64,000 nucleotides of DNA, from assembly GCF_003711805.1 (NCBI RefSeq), contig NZ_QXCP01000006.1:248001-312000 (forward strand), written 5' to 3'. Positions 1 through 10,266 of this stretch are shown one piece after another. Each line of letters starts with the position of its first letter. Position 1 is the first letter of the stretch. Position numbers and translations under genes: made by a program. Under the pieces are notes generated by a model, which worked only from the letters and a program-made list of their open reading frames with translations, did not search any database and had not been told where the DNA came from. The DNA comes from Brachybacterium sp. EE-P12 (GTDB lineage: Bacteria; Actinomycetota; Actinomycetes; Actinomycetales; Dermabacteraceae).

Positions 1-1196
1 ACCTCGAGAAGGTCGAGGCGGTCGACGACCTCACCGTCGAGTTCCACCTCAAGGAGCCCGGCGACCAGACCTTCCCCTACGTGCTGTGCTCCCCGGCGGG
101 CCCCATCGTCGACGCCGAGGTGTTCCCCGCCGACGAGGTGCTGCCCGACGCCGAGATCGTGGACGCCGAGGCGTTCTGCGGCCCGTACAAGATCACCAGC
201 TGGAAGATCAACGAGCTGGTCACCTTCGAGGCCTTCGACGGCTATGACGGGCTCTTCGACGCCCCCGCCACGTCGAGCGTGACGATGTCCTACTACGCCG
301 ACCAGAACAACATGAAGCTCGACATCCAGCAGGGCAACATCGACTGCGTGTGGCGCTCCCTGTCCGCGACCGACATCGCGGACCTGCAGGAGGACGACGC
401 GGTCGAGGTCCATGAGGGTCCCGGCGGCGAGATCCGGTACATCGTCTTCAACTTCCACACCAACCCCTACGGGGAGAAGACCGAGGACCCCGACCCCGAC
501 AAGGCCCGCGCCGTGCGCCAGGCCGTCGCCGACCTCATCGACCGCCAGGCCATCGCGACCTCCGTCTACAACGAGACCTACACCCCGCTGTTCTCCTACA
601 TCCCCGAGGGCCTGCCCGGCGCCGGCAGCCAGTTCCAGGACATGTACGGCGACGGCTCCGGCGGGCCCGACCCCGAGCGGGCCCGCGGCCGGCTCGAGGA
701 CGCGGGCGTGGAGATCCCGGTGCAGCTCAGCCTGCAGTACAACCCCGACCACTACGGCAACTCCTCCGGCGACGAGTACGCCGCGGTGCAGAGCCAGCTC
801 GAGGCCGACGGGCTGTTCGAGGTGGACCTGAAGTCCACCGAATGGGTCCAGTACAGCGACGACCGCGTCGCCGACGTCTACCCCGCCTACCAGCTGGGCT
901 GGTTCCCCGACTACTCCGATGCCGACAACTACCTCTCGCCCTTCTTCGTCACCGAGAACTTCCTGGCCAACCACTACTCGAACCCCGAGGTCGACGAGCT
1001 GATCCAGAAGCAGCGCGGGACCGCCGACGCGGACGAGCGCGAGGCGCTGTTCGTGCAGATCCAGGACATCGTCGCGGAGGACGTCTCCACCCTGCCGCTG
1101 CTGCAGGGCGCGCAGATCGCGGTGTCCACGACCGAGGTCCAGGGCGTCACGCTCGACTCCTCCTTCAAGTTCCGCATCTCCCCGCTGTCGAAGTGA
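1..1196 (+). CDS. Peptide ABC transporter substrate-binding protein, family 5 (5' end outside window)
   Basis: The open frame runs in from the left edge, so only the C-terminal 397 residues are visible. The visible text is typical of extracellular solute-binding protein family 5 (DppA/OppA): a VEAVDDLTVEFHL strand near the edge, a GPYKITSWK block, the YPAYQLGWFPDYSDADNYLSPFF region and a C-terminal QDIVAEDVSTLPLLQG helix. It would capture peptides or a similar solute outside the cell and deliver it to the permeases that follow. Its stop codon overlaps the GTG start of the first permease (GTGA), indicating translational coupling. The lipoprotein signal lies outside the window. The exact substrate cannot be read from sequence. 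Confidence 0.93.
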   Translation, partial: LEKVEAVDDLTVEFHLKEPGDQTFPYVLCSPAGPIVDAEVFPADEVLPDAEIVDAEAFCGPYKITSWKINELVTFEAFDGYDGLFDAPATSSVTMSYYADQNNMKLDIQQGNIDCVWRSLSATDIADLQEDDAVEVHEGPGGEIRYIVFNFHTNPYGEKTEDPDPDKARAVRQAVADLIDRQAIATSVYNETYTPLFSYIPEGLPGAGSQFQDMYGDGSGGPDPERARGRLEDAGVEIPVQLSLQYNPDHYGNSSGDEYAAVQSQLEADGLFEVDLKSTEWVQYSDDRVADVYPAYQLGWFPDYSDADNYLSPFFVTENFLANHYSNPEVDELIQKQRGTADADEREALFVQIQDIVAEDVSTLPLLQGAQIAVSTTEVQGVTLDSSFKFRISPLSK

Positions 1197-2275
1197 CCGA
1201 TCCCGCCACGACCGAGGTCGAGGGCGCCCCCCGCCGGCCGCGCCGTCGGGCCTCGGGGGGCCTCGGCCGCTACATCCTGATCCGCTTCCTGCTGATCATC
1301 CCCACCGTGCTCATCCTGATGACGGTGGTGTTCTTCCTGATGCGGATCACCGGCGACCCGATCACCGCCGCGCTCGGCGGCCGGCTCACCCCCGCCGAGC
1401 TCGCCGCTCGGCGCGCCGAGGCCGGCTACGACCGGCCGCTGATCATCCAGTACCTCGACTACCTCGGCGGGGTGCTGCGCGGCGACTTCGGCACCACGTA
1501 CACCGACCGCACCCCCGTCACCGAGATCCTGGCCACCTACGGCGCCGCGACCTTCGAGCTGGTCGCCTACTCGGTCGTGGTCGCGCTCGTGCTCGGCGTG
1601 CCGCTGGGGATGATCGCGGCCCGCACCCGCGACCGCTGGCCCGACGCGGTGCTGCGGATCGTGGCGATCCTCGGCTACGCGACCCCGGTCTTCTTCGTCG
1701 GGCTCCTGCTCAAGCTCGTGTTCTCGGTGGGTCTCGGCTGGCTGCCGGTGGCCGGACGGCTCTCCACGGGCGGCGAGATCACGATGAGCAGGATCCTGAA
1801 CCCCAGCCCGTTCTACCTGCTGGACGCGCTGCGGCTCGGGGACATGACGCTGCTGGGCGACGTGGTCACCCACGCTCTCCTGCCCGCGGTCGCGCTCGGG
1901 ATCCTCACCGGCGGCATCTTCCTGCGCCTGGTGCGCACCAACATGATCGGCACCCTCGAGATGCAGTACATCGAGTCCGCCCGCTCCCGCGGCGTGCCCG
2001 AGAGCCGGCTGACCACCCGCCATGCGCTGCGCCCGGCGCTGATCCCGATCGTCACCGTGATGGGCATGCAGATCGCCATGATGCTCGGCGGGGCCGTGCT
2101 CACCGAGACCACCTTCGAGTGGAACGGGCTGGGGTACATGCTCGCCGAGTACATGAAGGCCCGCGACTACGTCGCCGTGCAGGGCATCGTCATGATGCTC
2201 GCCGTGATCGTGGCGCTGTCGAACTTCGTCGTCGACGTGATCGCCGCGCTCATCGACCCGAGGGTGAGGTACTGA
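1193..2275 (+). CDS. ABC transporter permease, DppB/OppB type
   Basis: A 360-residue membrane protein. After about 24 basic cytoplasmic residues comes RYILIRFLLIIPTVLILMTV, the classic first transmembrane helix of DppB-type permeases, and then the periplasmic TAALGGRLTPAELAARR region. The cytoplasmic EAA loop is seen around residues 255-280 (ESARSRGVPESRLTTRHALRP). The start is the GTG overlapping the stop of the binding-protein gene. Longer in-frame upstream reading is only an alternate frame of that gene. It would form the inner-membrane channel with the next permease and be powered by the fused ATPase. Membrane topology and operon position make the call firm; the substrate is unknown. Confidence 0.93.
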   Translation: MTDPATTEVEGAPRRPRRRASGGLGRYILIRFLLIIPTVLILMTVVFFLMRITGDPITAALGGRLTPAELAARRAEAGYDRPLIIQYLDYLGGVLRGDFGTTYTDRTPVTEILATYGAATFELVAYSVVVALVLGVPLGMIAARTRDRWPDAVLRIVAILGYATPVFFVGLLLKLVFSVGLGWLPVAGRLSTGGEITMSRILNPSPFYLLDALRLGDMTLLGDVVTHALLPAVALGILTGGIFLRLVRTNMIGTLEMQYIESARSRGVPESRLTTRHALRPALIPIVTVMGMQIAMMLGGAVLTETTFEWNGLGYMLAEYMKARDYVAVQGIVMMLAVIVALSNFVVDVIAALIDPRVRY

Positions 2276-2276
2276 C

Positions 2277-3305
2277 ATGACCCTGTCGAACCCCGAGCCC
2301 GTCGGCGAGGGAGAGCCGGGCGGCACCGACCTCGCCGCCGAGTCCGCGGCCGTCGCCGCGACCGCCCGGGCCCCCTGGTACCTGCGCCTGCCCGTCGTCA
2401 GCCACCTGCGCCGCAGCGTCGGCCTCCAGCGCGGCATGCTCGTCGCCGGTGTCGTGATCGTCGCGGTGCTGCTGCTGAGCGCCGTGGCCGCCCCGCTGAT
2501 CGCGCCCTACGGCTTCGCCCAGACCGCCGCCGACGGCACCCCCTTCGGCACCCAGCAGCCGCCGTCGGCCGCCCATCCGCTGGGCACCACCGTCACCGGC
2601 TTCGACGTGCTCTCCCGCGTGATCTGGGGGACCCGCACGGCGGTGGCCGTCATGGCCTGCGCGGTCGTGGCCTCCCTGTTCCTCGGCGTCGCGCTCGGGC
2701 TGCTCTCCGGCTACGTGGGCGGCTGGCTGGACCGGGTGCTGGTGATGCTCGCCGACGCGATCTACGCCTTCCCCTCGCTGCTGCTGGCGATCGTGATGTC
2801 GATCGTGATCTCCGGCGGGCAGTCCGACGCCTGGGGCGGCATCCTCGCCGCGGCCCTGTCGATCACCGTCGTGTTCGTCCCGCAGTACTTCCGGGTGATC
2901 CGCGCGGAGGTGGTGCGGCTGAAGGCCGAGCCCTTCGTCGAGGCCGCGAAGGTGATCGGCACCGGCCACCGCCGCGTGATGGGCACCCACCTGCTGCGCA
3001 ACGCCACCCGCACCCTCCCGCTGATCTTCACCCTCAACGCCTCCGAGGCGATCCTGACCCTCGCGGCGCTGGGCTTCCTCGGCTTCGGCATCGAGCCCAC
3101 CAGCGCCTCCGAATGGGGGTACGACCTGAACCGGGCGATGGCCGATGCGACCAGCGGGATCTGGTGGACGGGCCTGTTCCCGGGCGCCGCGATCGCGCTC
3201 GCCGTGCTCGGTGTGACCCTCGTCGGCGAATCCGTCAACGACCTCAACGACCCGCGCCTGCGCACCCGCCGGCGCCGCCGCAGCGAGAGGAAGGTGTCCG
3301 CATGA
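2277..3305 (+). CDS. ABC transporter permease, DppC/OppC type
   Basis: A 342-residue partner permease starting one base after the stop of the DppB-like gene. A cytoplasmic N-terminus of about 55 residues precedes the first helix (GMLVAGVVIVAVLLLSAVAA). The DppC hallmarks LGTTVTGFDVLSRVIWGTRTA and the EAA loop (VEAAKVIGTGHRRVMGTHLL, around residues 220-240) are present, as is the C-terminal GINDxxDPR-like ending (VNDLNDPRLRTR). It pairs with the upstream permease. Its stop overlaps the ATG of the ATPase gene (ATGA). Confidence 0.93.
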   Translation: MTLSNPEPVGEGEPGGTDLAAESAAVAATARAPWYLRLPVVSHLRRSVGLQRGMLVAGVVIVAVLLLSAVAAPLIAPYGFAQTAADGTPFGTQQPPSAAHPLGTTVTGFDVLSRVIWGTRTAVAVMACAVVASLFLGVALGLLSGYVGGWLDRVLVMLADAIYAFPSLLLAIVMSIVISGGQSDAWGGILAAALSITVVFVPQYFRVIRAEVVRLKAEPFVEAAKVIGTGHRRVMGTHLLRNATRTLPLIFTLNASEAILTLAALGFLGFGIEPTSASEWGYDLNRAMADATSGIWWTGLFPGAAIALAVLGVTLVGESVNDLNDPRLRTRRRRRSERKVSA

Positions 3306-4981
3306 CCGAGGCCCGCCCGGACGATACCGCCGCGCGACTCGAGATCCGGGACCTCGACATCCGCTTCGCGACCGACGCCGGCGACGTCCACGCCGTGGAC
3401 GGCGTCAGCCTCGAGGTCGCCCCCGGGGAGATCCTCGCCGTCGTCGGCGAGTCCGGTTCCGGAAAGTCCGTCACCGCCCGCTCCGTGCTGGGGCTCGTGC
3501 CCGAGACGGCGCAGGCGAGCGGCACGGTGCTGGTCTCCGGCACCGACGTGGTGAGCCTGTCCCCCTCGGCGCTGCGCCGCCTGCGCGGCGAGGACGTCTC
3601 GATGATCTTCCAGGAGCCCTCCAGCGCCCTGAACCCCGTCTTCCCGATCTGGTGGCAGATCGGGGAGGGGCTGCGCGCGCACCGACCCCGCATCACCCGC
3701 AAGGAGATCCGGGCCGAGGCCGTCAGGGCGCTCGAGTCGGTGGGGATCCCCGACGCGTCCGAGCGGATCGACCGGTACCCGCACGAGTTCTCCGGCGGGC
3801 AGAAGCAGCGGATCATGATCGCGATGGCGCTCGCGCTCGGCGCGGAGCTGATCGTCGCCGACGAACCGACCACGGCCCTCGACGTCACCGTGCAGGCCGA
3901 GATCCTCGACCTGCTGCGCGAGGTGCGGGACCGCTTCGGCACCTCGATCATCGTGATCACCCACAATATGGGCGTGGTCGCGGACCTCGCCGACACGGTC
4001 GCGGTGATGCACCACGGCCGCATCGTCGAGCGCGCCGGGGCGCGCGAGCTGTTCGCGAGCCCCCGCGAGGAGTACACCCGCACGCTGCTGGCCGCCGTGC
4101 CGCATCTGGGTCGCAGCTCCGCCTGGACGGCGCTCCCGCCCGAGGCGCAGCAGGCGCTGACCGAGGCGGAGCCTCTGGTCACCGCCCGCGAGCTGGTGAT
4201 CGAGTATCCGGGGCGTCTGGGCCGCGCCCCGTTCCGCGCCGTCCAGGGCGTGGACTTCGAGATCCGCGCCGGGGAGGTGTACGGCCTGGTGGGGGAGTCC
4301 GGCTCGGGCAAGACCACCATCGGCCGGGCGGTCGCGGGCCTCGAGCGCACCACCGGCGGGAGCCTCAGCGTGCTCGGGCACGAGATGCACGGGATGCGGG
4401 AGCGGACCTTCACCCCGCTGCGCCGACGGATCGGCTTCGTCTTCCAGGACCCGGCCACCTCCTTCAACCCCCACCTCACCATCGAGCAGTGCATCGCCGA
4501 GCCGCTCGTCGTCCACGAGCGCGAGCTCGGCGCCGCCGAGCACACCCGGCGCGTGCGCGAGCTGCTCGCGGCGGTCGAGCTGCCCGGCGACTACGCGCAG
4601 CGGTACCCGCACGAGCTCTCCGGCGGGCAGCGCCAGCGCGTCTCCCTCGCGCGGGCTCTCGTGCTCGGCCCCGAGCTGCTGATCGCCGACGAGCCGACCA
4701 GCGCCCTGGACGTCTCCGTCCAGGCGACGGTGCTCGCGCTGTTCCGCGAGCTGCAGCAGCGGCTCGGCTTCGCGGCGCTGTTCATCAGCCACGACCTCGC
4801 CGTCGTCGACTCCCTCGCCCACCGCATCGGGGTGCTCTACCGCGGAGAGCTCGTCGAGCAGGGGCACGGGCCGGACGTGCTGCAGCGCCCGCAGCACGAG
4901 TACACGCGTCGGCTCATCGCCTCGCTGCCCGTGCCGGACCCGGTCGAGCAGGCGCGGCGGCGGGAGGCGCGGCGGCGCTGA
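3302..4981 (+). CDS. Fused dual ATP-binding protein of peptide ABC transporter (DppD-DppF type)
   Basis: A 559-residue protein with two complete ABC ATPase domains in one chain. Domain 1 has Walker A GESGSGKS at residues 49-56, signature SGGQKQR near 164, and ADEPTTALD. Domain 2 has GESGSGKTT near 330-338, signature SGGQRQR near 439, and ADEPTSALD. Each domain ends with the oligopeptide-transporter tail (PREEYTRTLLAAVP and PQHEYTRRLIASLP). Many systems use two separate proteins, and the fusion is common in actinobacteria. The ATG overlaps the preceding stop (ATGA). The fourth gene of the operon, it energises import of the solute bound by the first gene product. Confidence 0.94.
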   Translation: MTEARPDDTAARLEIRDLDIRFATDAGDVHAVDGVSLEVAPGEILAVVGESGSGKSVTARSVLGLVPETAQASGTVLVSGTDVVSLSPSALRRLRGEDVSMIFQEPSSALNPVFPIWWQIGEGLRAHRPRITRKEIRAEAVRALESVGIPDASERIDRYPHEFSGGQKQRIMIAMALALGAELIVADEPTTALDVTVQAEILDLLREVRDRFGTSIIVITHNMGVVADLADTVAVMHHGRIVERAGARELFASPREEYTRTLLAAVPHLGRSSAWTALPPEAQQALTEAEPLVTARELVIEYPGRLGRAPFRAVQGVDFEIRAGEVYGLVGESGSGKTTIGRAVAGLERTTGGSLSVLGHEMHGMRERTFTPLRRRIGFVFQDPATSFNPHLTIEQCIAEPLVVHERELGAAEHTRRVRELLAAVELPGDYAQRYPHELSGGQRQRVSLARALVLGPELLIADEPTSALDVSVQATVLALFRELQQRLGFAALFISHDLAVVDSLAHRIGVLYRGELVEQGHGPDVLQRPQHEYTRRLIASLPVPDPVEQARRREARRR

Positions 4982-5004
4982 GGGCATTCACCCGGAGTTC
5001 AGCA

Positions 5005-5032
5005 CCCGGGGGTGGCGCGCGTCGCCCCCGGG
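5005..5032 (+). terminator. Hairpin terminator after peptide ABC operon
   Basis: CCCGGGGG at 5005-5012 pairs perfectly with CCCCCGGG at 5025-5032 around a 12-base loop, 23 bases after the operon's last stop codon. The following bases (agggttctg) are only weakly U-rich, so termination strength is uncertain. It also sits just before the ribosome binding site of the next gene. Confidence 0.55.
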
Positions 5033-5077
5033 AGGGTTCTGTGGAGGTGCCCCTCCCTCCTCGAGAAAGGCGTCCCC

Positions 5078-6274
5078 GTGACCTCCTCACCCCTCTCGCC
5101 GTCCCGTCGCGGCGTCCTGCGCAGCTCGACCGCCGCGGCGGTCGCCGGCCTCGCGACCGCCGGCGCGTCCGGCACCGCGAGCGCCGCGCCCTCGGCCCCC
5201 GCCGGGAAGGACGGCATCGTCCGCAATCGACTCCGCTTCCGCGAGGACGGCACCTTCACCGTCGTCCAGTTCAACGACACCCAGGACGGCCCCCGCACCG
5301 ACCGCCGCACCATCGCGCTGCAGGAGGCGGTGCTCGACGACGTCGAGCCCGACTTCGCGCTGATCAACGGCGACGTCATCGACGGCGCCCCCACCAGTGC
5401 GCTGGAGGCGAAGCAGGCGATCAACAACGTGGTGCGGCCGATGGAGGACCGCGGCATCCCCTGGGCGCTCACCTTCGGCAACCACGACGAGGACTCGAGC
5501 GAGCGCACCGGGATGGACGAGAGCGCGTACGTGGACTTCGTGCGCCAGTACTCCCACAACCTCAACACCCCCGGCGCCGGCGGCATCACCGGCACCGGCA
5601 ACCAGGTCCTCACGGTCCGTCCCTCCCGCGACAAGGGTGACGCCTTCGCCCTGTGGCTGCTGGACTCCGGCCGCTACGCCCCCGACCAGATCGCCGGGCA
5701 GGACTTCGAGGGCTACCCGGACTGGGACTGGCTGCGCCCCGACCAGGTGCAGTGGTATCTCGAGACCTCCGCTGCGCTCGAGCGGCGCAACCGCGGCCTC
5801 GTCCCCGGGATCGTCTTCCAGCACATCGCGCTGTGGGAGCACCGCTTCGCCTGGTTCGCGAGCGTCGACTCCCGCACCGAGGAGGACCACGCCCGCGCCG
5901 CGCAGAAGCACTCGATCGTCGGGGAGCGCAACGAGGACGAATGCCCCGGTCCCTTCAACTCCGGCATGTTCGCGGCGATGCTTCAGCGCGGCGACGTGAA
6001 GGGCCTGTTCGTCGGCCACGACCACATCAACACCTACGTCGCCGACTACTACGGCATCCAGCTCGGCTACGCGCCCGGCACGGGTTTCGGGCCCTACGGC
6101 CTGGGCGGCGCGGACGAGCACCGCCTGCGCGGTGCCCGCGTGTTCCACCTCGACGAGAGCGTCGAGGGGATCTACGCCGGGACCGAGCTGCGCTTCGCGA
6201 AGGACTACGGCGTCGACCTCACCGCCGGCACCCAGCCGAGCGAGCCGGCCGAGTTCCCGGAAGGGGTCGGCTGA
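5078..6274 (+). CDS. Secreted calcineurin-like metallophosphoesterase (Tat signal)
   Basis: A 398-residue protein. The GTG start is chosen because GAGAAAGG lies 7 bases upstream and because it places a twin-arginine signal directly at the N-terminus (SPSRRGVLRSST, then an Ala-rich hydrophobic stretch ending ASAAP). Metal-binding motifs follow in family order: FNDTQD near 65-70, NGDVID near 95, FGNHDE near 135, QHIALWEH near 250 and GHDH near 313. The FNDTQD form in place of D-x-H resembles the Dcr2/purple-acid-phosphatase-like branch. Likely an exported phosphodiesterase or phosphatase; substrate unknown. It is probably monocistronic, facing a convergent small gene. Confidence 0.88.
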   Translation: MTSSPLSPSRRGVLRSSTAAAVAGLATAGASGTASAAPSAPAGKDGIVRNRLRFREDGTFTVVQFNDTQDGPRTDRRTIALQEAVLDDVEPDFALINGDVIDGAPTSALEAKQAINNVVRPMEDRGIPWALTFGNHDEDSSERTGMDESAYVDFVRQYSHNLNTPGAGGITGTGNQVLTVRPSRDKGDAFALWLLDSGRYAPDQIAGQDFEGYPDWDWLRPDQVQWYLETSAALERRNRGLVPGIVFQHIALWEHRFAWFASVDSRTEEDHARAAQKHSIVGERNEDECPGPFNSGMFAAMLQRGDVKGLFVGHDHINTYVADYYGIQLGYAPGTGFGPYGLGGADEHRLRGARVFHLDESVEGIYAGTELRFAKDYGVDLTAGTQPSEPAEFPEGVG

Positions 6275-6277
6275 GCC

Positions 6278-6475
6278 TCAGCTCCAGGTGAGCAGGAGCG
6301 CTATGACCACGAGCAGCACGATCACGCACCCGCCCCCGGCGAGGGCCGACGCGATGATCAGGTTCTGCTGTGCGGAGGACCGGGGCACCGGGTCCGCCGG
6401 CGGCGGGGTGACGTGCTGCGGGCCCTGTGGAGGTCCCTGCGGCTCGTCCTGGGGCGGAGGGGTCGGTGCGGTCAT
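6278..6475 (-). CDS. Small proline-rich single-pass membrane protein
   Basis: A 65-residue protein: about 38 Pro/Gln-rich polar residues, then one membrane helix (LIIASALAGGGCVIVLLVV) running nearly to the C-terminus. A strong ribosome binding site, GGGAGGA, lies about 6 bases before the ATG on the minus strand, which supports it as a real gene. The layout (Pro-rich cytoplasmic tail plus one helix) is common among uncharacterised actinobacterial membrane proteins. No function can be assigned. Its stop lies 3 bases from the stop of the convergent metallophosphoesterase gene. Confidence 0.7.
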   Translation of the reverse strand: MTAPTPPPQDEPQGPPQGPQHVTPPPADPVPRSSAQQNLIIASALAGGGCVIVLLVVIALLLTWS

Positions 6476-6532
6476 GACGGATCCTCCCGGAGTCCCCGTG
6501 GACGTGTGCCCGCAGGATAGACGGGGCGGTGC

Positions 6533-8422
6533 TCAGCCTGCGGCAGTGCCCGAGAGCGCCTCGAGCACGTCCTCGCCGTACTCGGCGAGCTTCTTCGCGC
6601 CCACCCCGCTGACGGTGCCGAGCTGCTGGACGGACTGCGGGGAGGTCTCGACGATCCCCACCAGCGTCGCGTCGGAGAAGACCATGTAGGGCGGGATCTG
6701 CTTCTGCTTCGCGACCTCGGTGCGCCAGGCGCGCAGCGCCTCGAAGCGCTCCCGCTGGGCGGGCTCGAGGGACTCTGCGGCGCGGGGGGCGCCGCCGGCG
6801 CGTCGGCCCCCGCCGCGGGAGGCGCGCTGGGGCGTGCGGTCGACGGCGAGCTGCACCGTCTCCTCGGAGCGGAGCACGGGGCCGGCCTGGGGTCCGGGGA
6901 CGAGCACGCCGTAGTCGCCCTCGGCCTCGAGGATCCCGCGGGCCAGCAGCTGCCGGATCGCGGTGCGCCACTCCTTCTCCGTCAGCTCCTCGCCGATGCC
7001 CCACACGCTCAGCTCGTGATGCCGGGAGCTCGCCGAGCGCTCGTTCTCCCTTCCCAGCAGCACGTCGATCACCTGGCCGGAGCCGAAGCGCTGCCCGCGC
7101 TCGCGCTCGAGGCGGATCACGGCGGAGAGCAGCTTCTGCGCGGCGACGGTCGCGTCCCAGGTCTGCGGCGGGTTCAGGCAGGTGTCGCAGTTGCCGCACG
7201 GGGAGGAGTCCTGGCCGAAGTAGCGCAGCAGCTGCACGCGGCGGCAGTCGACCGTCTCGCACAGGGCGAGCATCGCGTCCAGGTGCGCGCGGGCGTTGCG
7301 CTTGAACTGCTCGGAGCCCTCGCCGCCCTCGATGAACTTCCGCTGGCTGACCACGTCGCCGAGGCCGTAGGCCATCCACGCCGTCGACGGCAGTCCGTCG
7401 CGGCCCGCGCGGCCGGTCTCCTGGTAGTACCCCTCGATGGACTTCGGGAGGTCCAGATGGGCGACGAAGCGCACGTCGGGCTTGTCGATCCCCATGCCGA
7501 AGGCGATGGTCGCGACCATGATCAGCCCGTCGGCGCGCAGGAACCGCTCCTGGTGGTCCTGGCGCACCTCGGGCGGGAGGCCCGCGTGATAGGGGAGCGC
7601 GGGGATGCCGCGGTCCGCGAGCCATTGCGCGGTGGTCTCCACCGACTTGCGCGAGAGGCAGTAGACGATGCCGGAGTCGCCCTCGTGCTCGGCGGTGATC
7701 AGCCGCAGGAGCTGCTCGCGCGGGGAGGCCTTCGGCTCGATGCGGTACTGGATGCCCGGCCGGTCGAAGCTCGAGACGAAGTGCCGGGCCTGCTGCAGCT
7801 GCAGCCGCTCTGTGAGCTCGCGGTGCGTGGCCTCGGTCGCGGTCGCCGTCAGCGCGATCCGCGGCACGGCCGGGAAGGCCTCGGCGAGCATCGACAGGCC
7901 CAGGTAGTCGGGGCGGAAGTCGTGCCCCCACTGGGAGACGCAGTGGGCCTCGTCGATCGCGAACAGGGCCAGCTGCGCCCGCTGCAGCAGCTGCACGGTG
8001 CGAGGCAGGACCAGCCGCTCCGGCGCCATGTACAGCAGGTCCAGCTCCCCGGCGAGCAGCTGCTGCTCGACGGCCTGTGCCTCATGGGCCTCGAGGGAGG
8101 AGTTCAGATAGGCGGCGCGGATGCCCACGCCCTCCAGCGCTGCGACCTGGTCCGCCATCAGCGCGATCAGCGGCGAGACCACGATCCCGGTGCCCTCCCG
8201 CAGCAGCGCCGGGATCTGGTAGCACAGGGACTTGCCGCCCCCGGTGGGCATGAGCACCACCGCATCGCCGCCGCTCGCGACCTGCTCGATGATCGCGGCC
8301 TGCTCGCCGCGGAAGGCGTCGTAGCCGAAGACGCGCGAGAGGATCCCCAGCGCCGCTTCCGCCTGCCCGGCATCCCCCTCCCGCAGGGCGGAGATCGGGT
8401 CGGCGGAAGGCGGTGTGCTCAT
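6533..8422 (-). CDS. recQ: ATP-dependent DNA helicase RecQ
   Basis: A 629-residue superfamily 2 3'-5' DNA helicase for repair and recombination. Walker A is MPTGGGKS (about 58-65), the DEAH box with [15 protein letters not shown] begins about 157, and the Cys cluster [11 protein letters not shown] of the RecQ zinc domain lies in the middle. The C-terminal 80 residues form an HRDC domain ([15 protein letters not shown]). The ATG at 8422 is preferred over an in-frame GTG at 8431. TACAGT lies 7 bases before that ATG and overlaps the GTG, which suggests a leaderless transcript beginning at the ATG. The length fits bacterial RecQ. Confidence 0.95.
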   Translation of the reverse strand: MSTPPSADPISALREGDAGQAEAALGILSRVFGYDAFRGEQAAIIEQVASGGDAVVLMPTGGGKSLCYQIPALLREGTGIVVSPLIALMADQVAALEGVGIRAAYLNSSLEAHEAQAVEQQLLAGELDLLYMAPERLVLPRTVQLLQRAQLALFAIDEAHCVSQWGHDFRPDYLGLSMLAEAFPAVPRIALTATATEATHRELTERLQLQQARHFVSSFDRPGIQYRIEPKASPREQLLRLITAEHEGDSGIVYCLSRKSVETTAQWLADRGIPALPYHAGLPPEVRQDHQERFLRADGLIMVATIAFGMGIDKPDVRFVAHLDLPKSIEGYYQETGRAGRDGLPSTAWMAYGLGDVVSQRKFIEGGEGSEQFKRNARAHLDAMLALCETVDCRRVQLLRYFGQDSSPCGNCDTCLNPPQTWDATVAAQKLLSAVIRLERERGQRFGSGQVIDVLLGRENERSASSRHHELSVWGIGEELTEKEWRTAIRQLLARGILEAEGDYGVLVPGPQAGPVLRSEETVQLAVDRTPQRASRGGGRRAGGAPRAAESLEPAQRERFEALRAWRTEVAKQKQIPPYMVFSDATLVGIVETSPQSVQQLGTVSGVGAKKLAEYGEDVLEALSGTAAG

Positions 8423-8501
8423 GACCGCCACTGTAGGCCGCGCGGCGGACGGGTCGCGAGCGCGGCGGACGCGCTGTGGACGGCCGCCGACCGGCCGGCG
8501 C

Positions 8502-10061
8502 TCACTCGTCCTTCGCCCACACCCCGGTGTCGATCGGACGGCCGATCGCCAGCGCGGCGAGCACGCCCACGGCGGCCAGCCCCACCGGCAGCAGCATCGC
8601 CTCGGCCATCGCGGCCGCGTAGGGGGCGTGCAGGAACTCCGGCAGGGTCCCGGAGCGGGCCTCCGCCCCGGACGGGGCGCCTGCCGCCGCTCCGCCGGTC
8701 GTCTCGCCGATCCGCGCGGCGAGGCGGTCGGCCATGAGCGTCGCGATCGCGGCGGAGCCGAGCACGGAGCCGACCTGCCGCGTCTCGTTGTAGACCCCGG
8801 ACCCTGCCCCCGCCTTGGAGGGCGGGAGGTTCCGGGTGGCGGTCAGGGACAGCGGTCCCCAGACGAACGCATTGCCGATCCCGATCAGCACGAACGGCGC
8901 CAGCAGCAGGATCACGGAGGCCTCGGGCGACATCAGGCGGGAGAGCCACAGCAGCCCGATCGTCAGCGAGGCGAAGCCGATCAGCGCCAGGCGGCGCGGG
9001 TCATGGCTGGTCATCCACCGACCGACCAGTGGGGCGAGGGTCAGGGAGAGCACCGCCGAGGGCGCCGTCATCAGCGCCGCCTGCGTCGGGCTCATCCCCA
9101 TCACCTGCTGGAAGAACAGCGTCGAGGGGATCGCGAAGGTCAGCACCGTCGCACCCATCATCGCGATCGCCACGTTCGCGACGGAGAAGTTGCGGTCTCG
9201 AAACAGCGACAGCGGCACCAGCGGCTCGCGCCGCATCACCGCCTGCCACACCACGAACACGGTCAGCACCACGAGGCCGGAGACGATCAGCGCGGGCACG
9301 CTGAGCGGCAGATGCGTGTCCACCGGACCGATCACGAGCGAGTCCGTGATCGTCCCCCAGTCGTAGGTGTCGCCCTCCTGGATCCCGAAGACCAGCAGGA
9401 ACAGGCCGGTCGCCGAGAGCACCACGCCGACCCAGTCGAAGGAGTGCGAGCGACGGGAGAAGCGCGGGACGTTCCGCTGCACGAGCGCGAGCGCGAGCAC
9501 GCCGACGGGCACGTTGACGAAGAAGATCCACTGCCAGCCCGGGCCGTCGACCAGGATCCCGCCGAGCACGGGGCCGACGAGGCTCGCGACCCCGGCGGTC
9601 GCACCCCAGACGGCCATCGCCTGACCACGCTGCTGCGGGGAGAACATGCGGGTGATCATCGACATCGTCTGCGGCGTCATCATCCCCGCGCCGAGCCCCT
9701 GCACCACGCGCGCCAGCACGAGCATCTCCACGCTGCCGGCGAGCCCGCACCACAGGCTCGAGGCGGTGAAGACCGCCAGCCCCACGAGGTAGACGGACTT
9801 CAGCCCCAGCCGGTCGCCGAGCCGGCCCGTGATCAGCAGCGGCACCGCATAGGCGAGCAGATAGGCGCTGGTGACCCACAGCAGGGTGGTCAGATCGGCG
9901 CCCAGGTCCTCCTGCATGCGCGGGATCGCGACCGTGACGATGGTGGTGTCCACCAGGATCATGAAGAAGCCCAGCACGATCGACCACAGCGCGGGCCAGG
10001 GCCGGTCCAGGCGGGGGTCGCGGGCGGTGTCGGTCGCGGCGGAGTGCTCGGTGGGGGCCAT
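8502..10061 (-). CDS. DHA2-family MFS drug efflux transporter (EmrB/QacA type)
   Basis: A 519-residue proton-driven efflux protein with about 14 predicted helices. DHA2 signatures are visible: [15 protein letters not shown] [11 protein letters not shown] in helix 1, [23 protein letters not shown] (motif A) and [16 protein letters not shown] (motif C of antiporters). A ribosome binding site GAAGGA precedes the ATG by about 5 bases. It is divergent from nrtR with about 200 bases between them. No regulator gene lies next to it. Family membership suggests export of toxic organic compounds; the actual substrate is not readable. Confidence 0.92.
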   Translation of the reverse strand: MAPTEHSAATDTARDPRLDRPWPALWSIVLGFFMILVDTTIVTVAIPRMQEDLGADLTTLLWVTSAYLLAYAVPLLITGRLGDRLGLKSVYLVGLAVFTASSLWCGLAGSVEMLVLARVVQGLGAGMMTPQTMSMITRMFSPQQRGQAMAVWGATAGVASLVGPVLGGILVDGPGWQWIFFVNVPVGVLALALVQRNVPRFSRRSHSFDWVGVVLSATGLFLLVFGIQEGDTYDWGTITDSLVIGPVDTHLPLSVPALIVSGLVVLTVFVVWQAVMRREPLVPLSLFRDRNFSVANVAIAMMGATVLTFAIPSTLFFQQVMGMSPTQAALMTAPSAVLSLTLAPLVGRWMTSHDPRRLALIGFASLTIGLLWLSRLMSPEASVILLLAPFVLIGIGNAFVWGPLSLTATRNLPPSKAGAGSGVYNETRQVGSVLGSAAIATLMADRLAARIGETTGGAAAGAPSGAEARSGTLPEFLHAPYAAAMAEAMLLPVGLAAVGVLAALAIGRPIDTGVWAKDE

Positions 10062-10232
10062 GGATGTCCTTCAGCGCTGCGGGGCGGCGCCCCGGGGAGA
10101 GCGCAGAGGAAGGCTACGCCCGGTCCGCGGCGACCGGCCCCCGAGTTAGAGTCACCCGTCACGTGACGCCGACCACACCTCGGCCGCGAGGCGCCCGGTT
10201 CTGGTCAGGGCGAAACTAACCTCCTCGGCACC

Positions 10233-10251
10233 AGTAAAGGTCCCTTTGACT
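10233..10251. promoter_or_regulatory. Candidate NrtR operator upstream of nrtR-nad operon
   Basis: An AT-rich patch in an otherwise GC-rich region contains the dyad AAAGG-tc-CCTTT (10236-10247) flanked by AGT and ACT. It ends about 5 bases before the ribosome binding site AGGAGG of nrtR. NrtR regulators bind short palindromes in front of NAD biosynthesis genes, often including their own. Assigning this dyad to NrtR is inference from position and symmetry only. Confidence 0.4.
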
Positions 10252-10266
10252 TTAACAGGAGGTGTC

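Noticed and set aside
974..2437. Long minus-strand open frames opposite the ABC permease genes (and many similar ones across the window)
   Set aside because: At this GC content stop codons are rare in the antisense frames. These frames are Arg/Pro/His or Gln/Gly/Asp rich, lack ribosome binding sites and overlap clear genes.
5012..5077. A longer start for the metallophosphoesterase
   Set aside because: The extension lies on the terminator hairpin and would bury the twin-arginine signal. GTG at 5078 has GAGAAAGG at proper distance.
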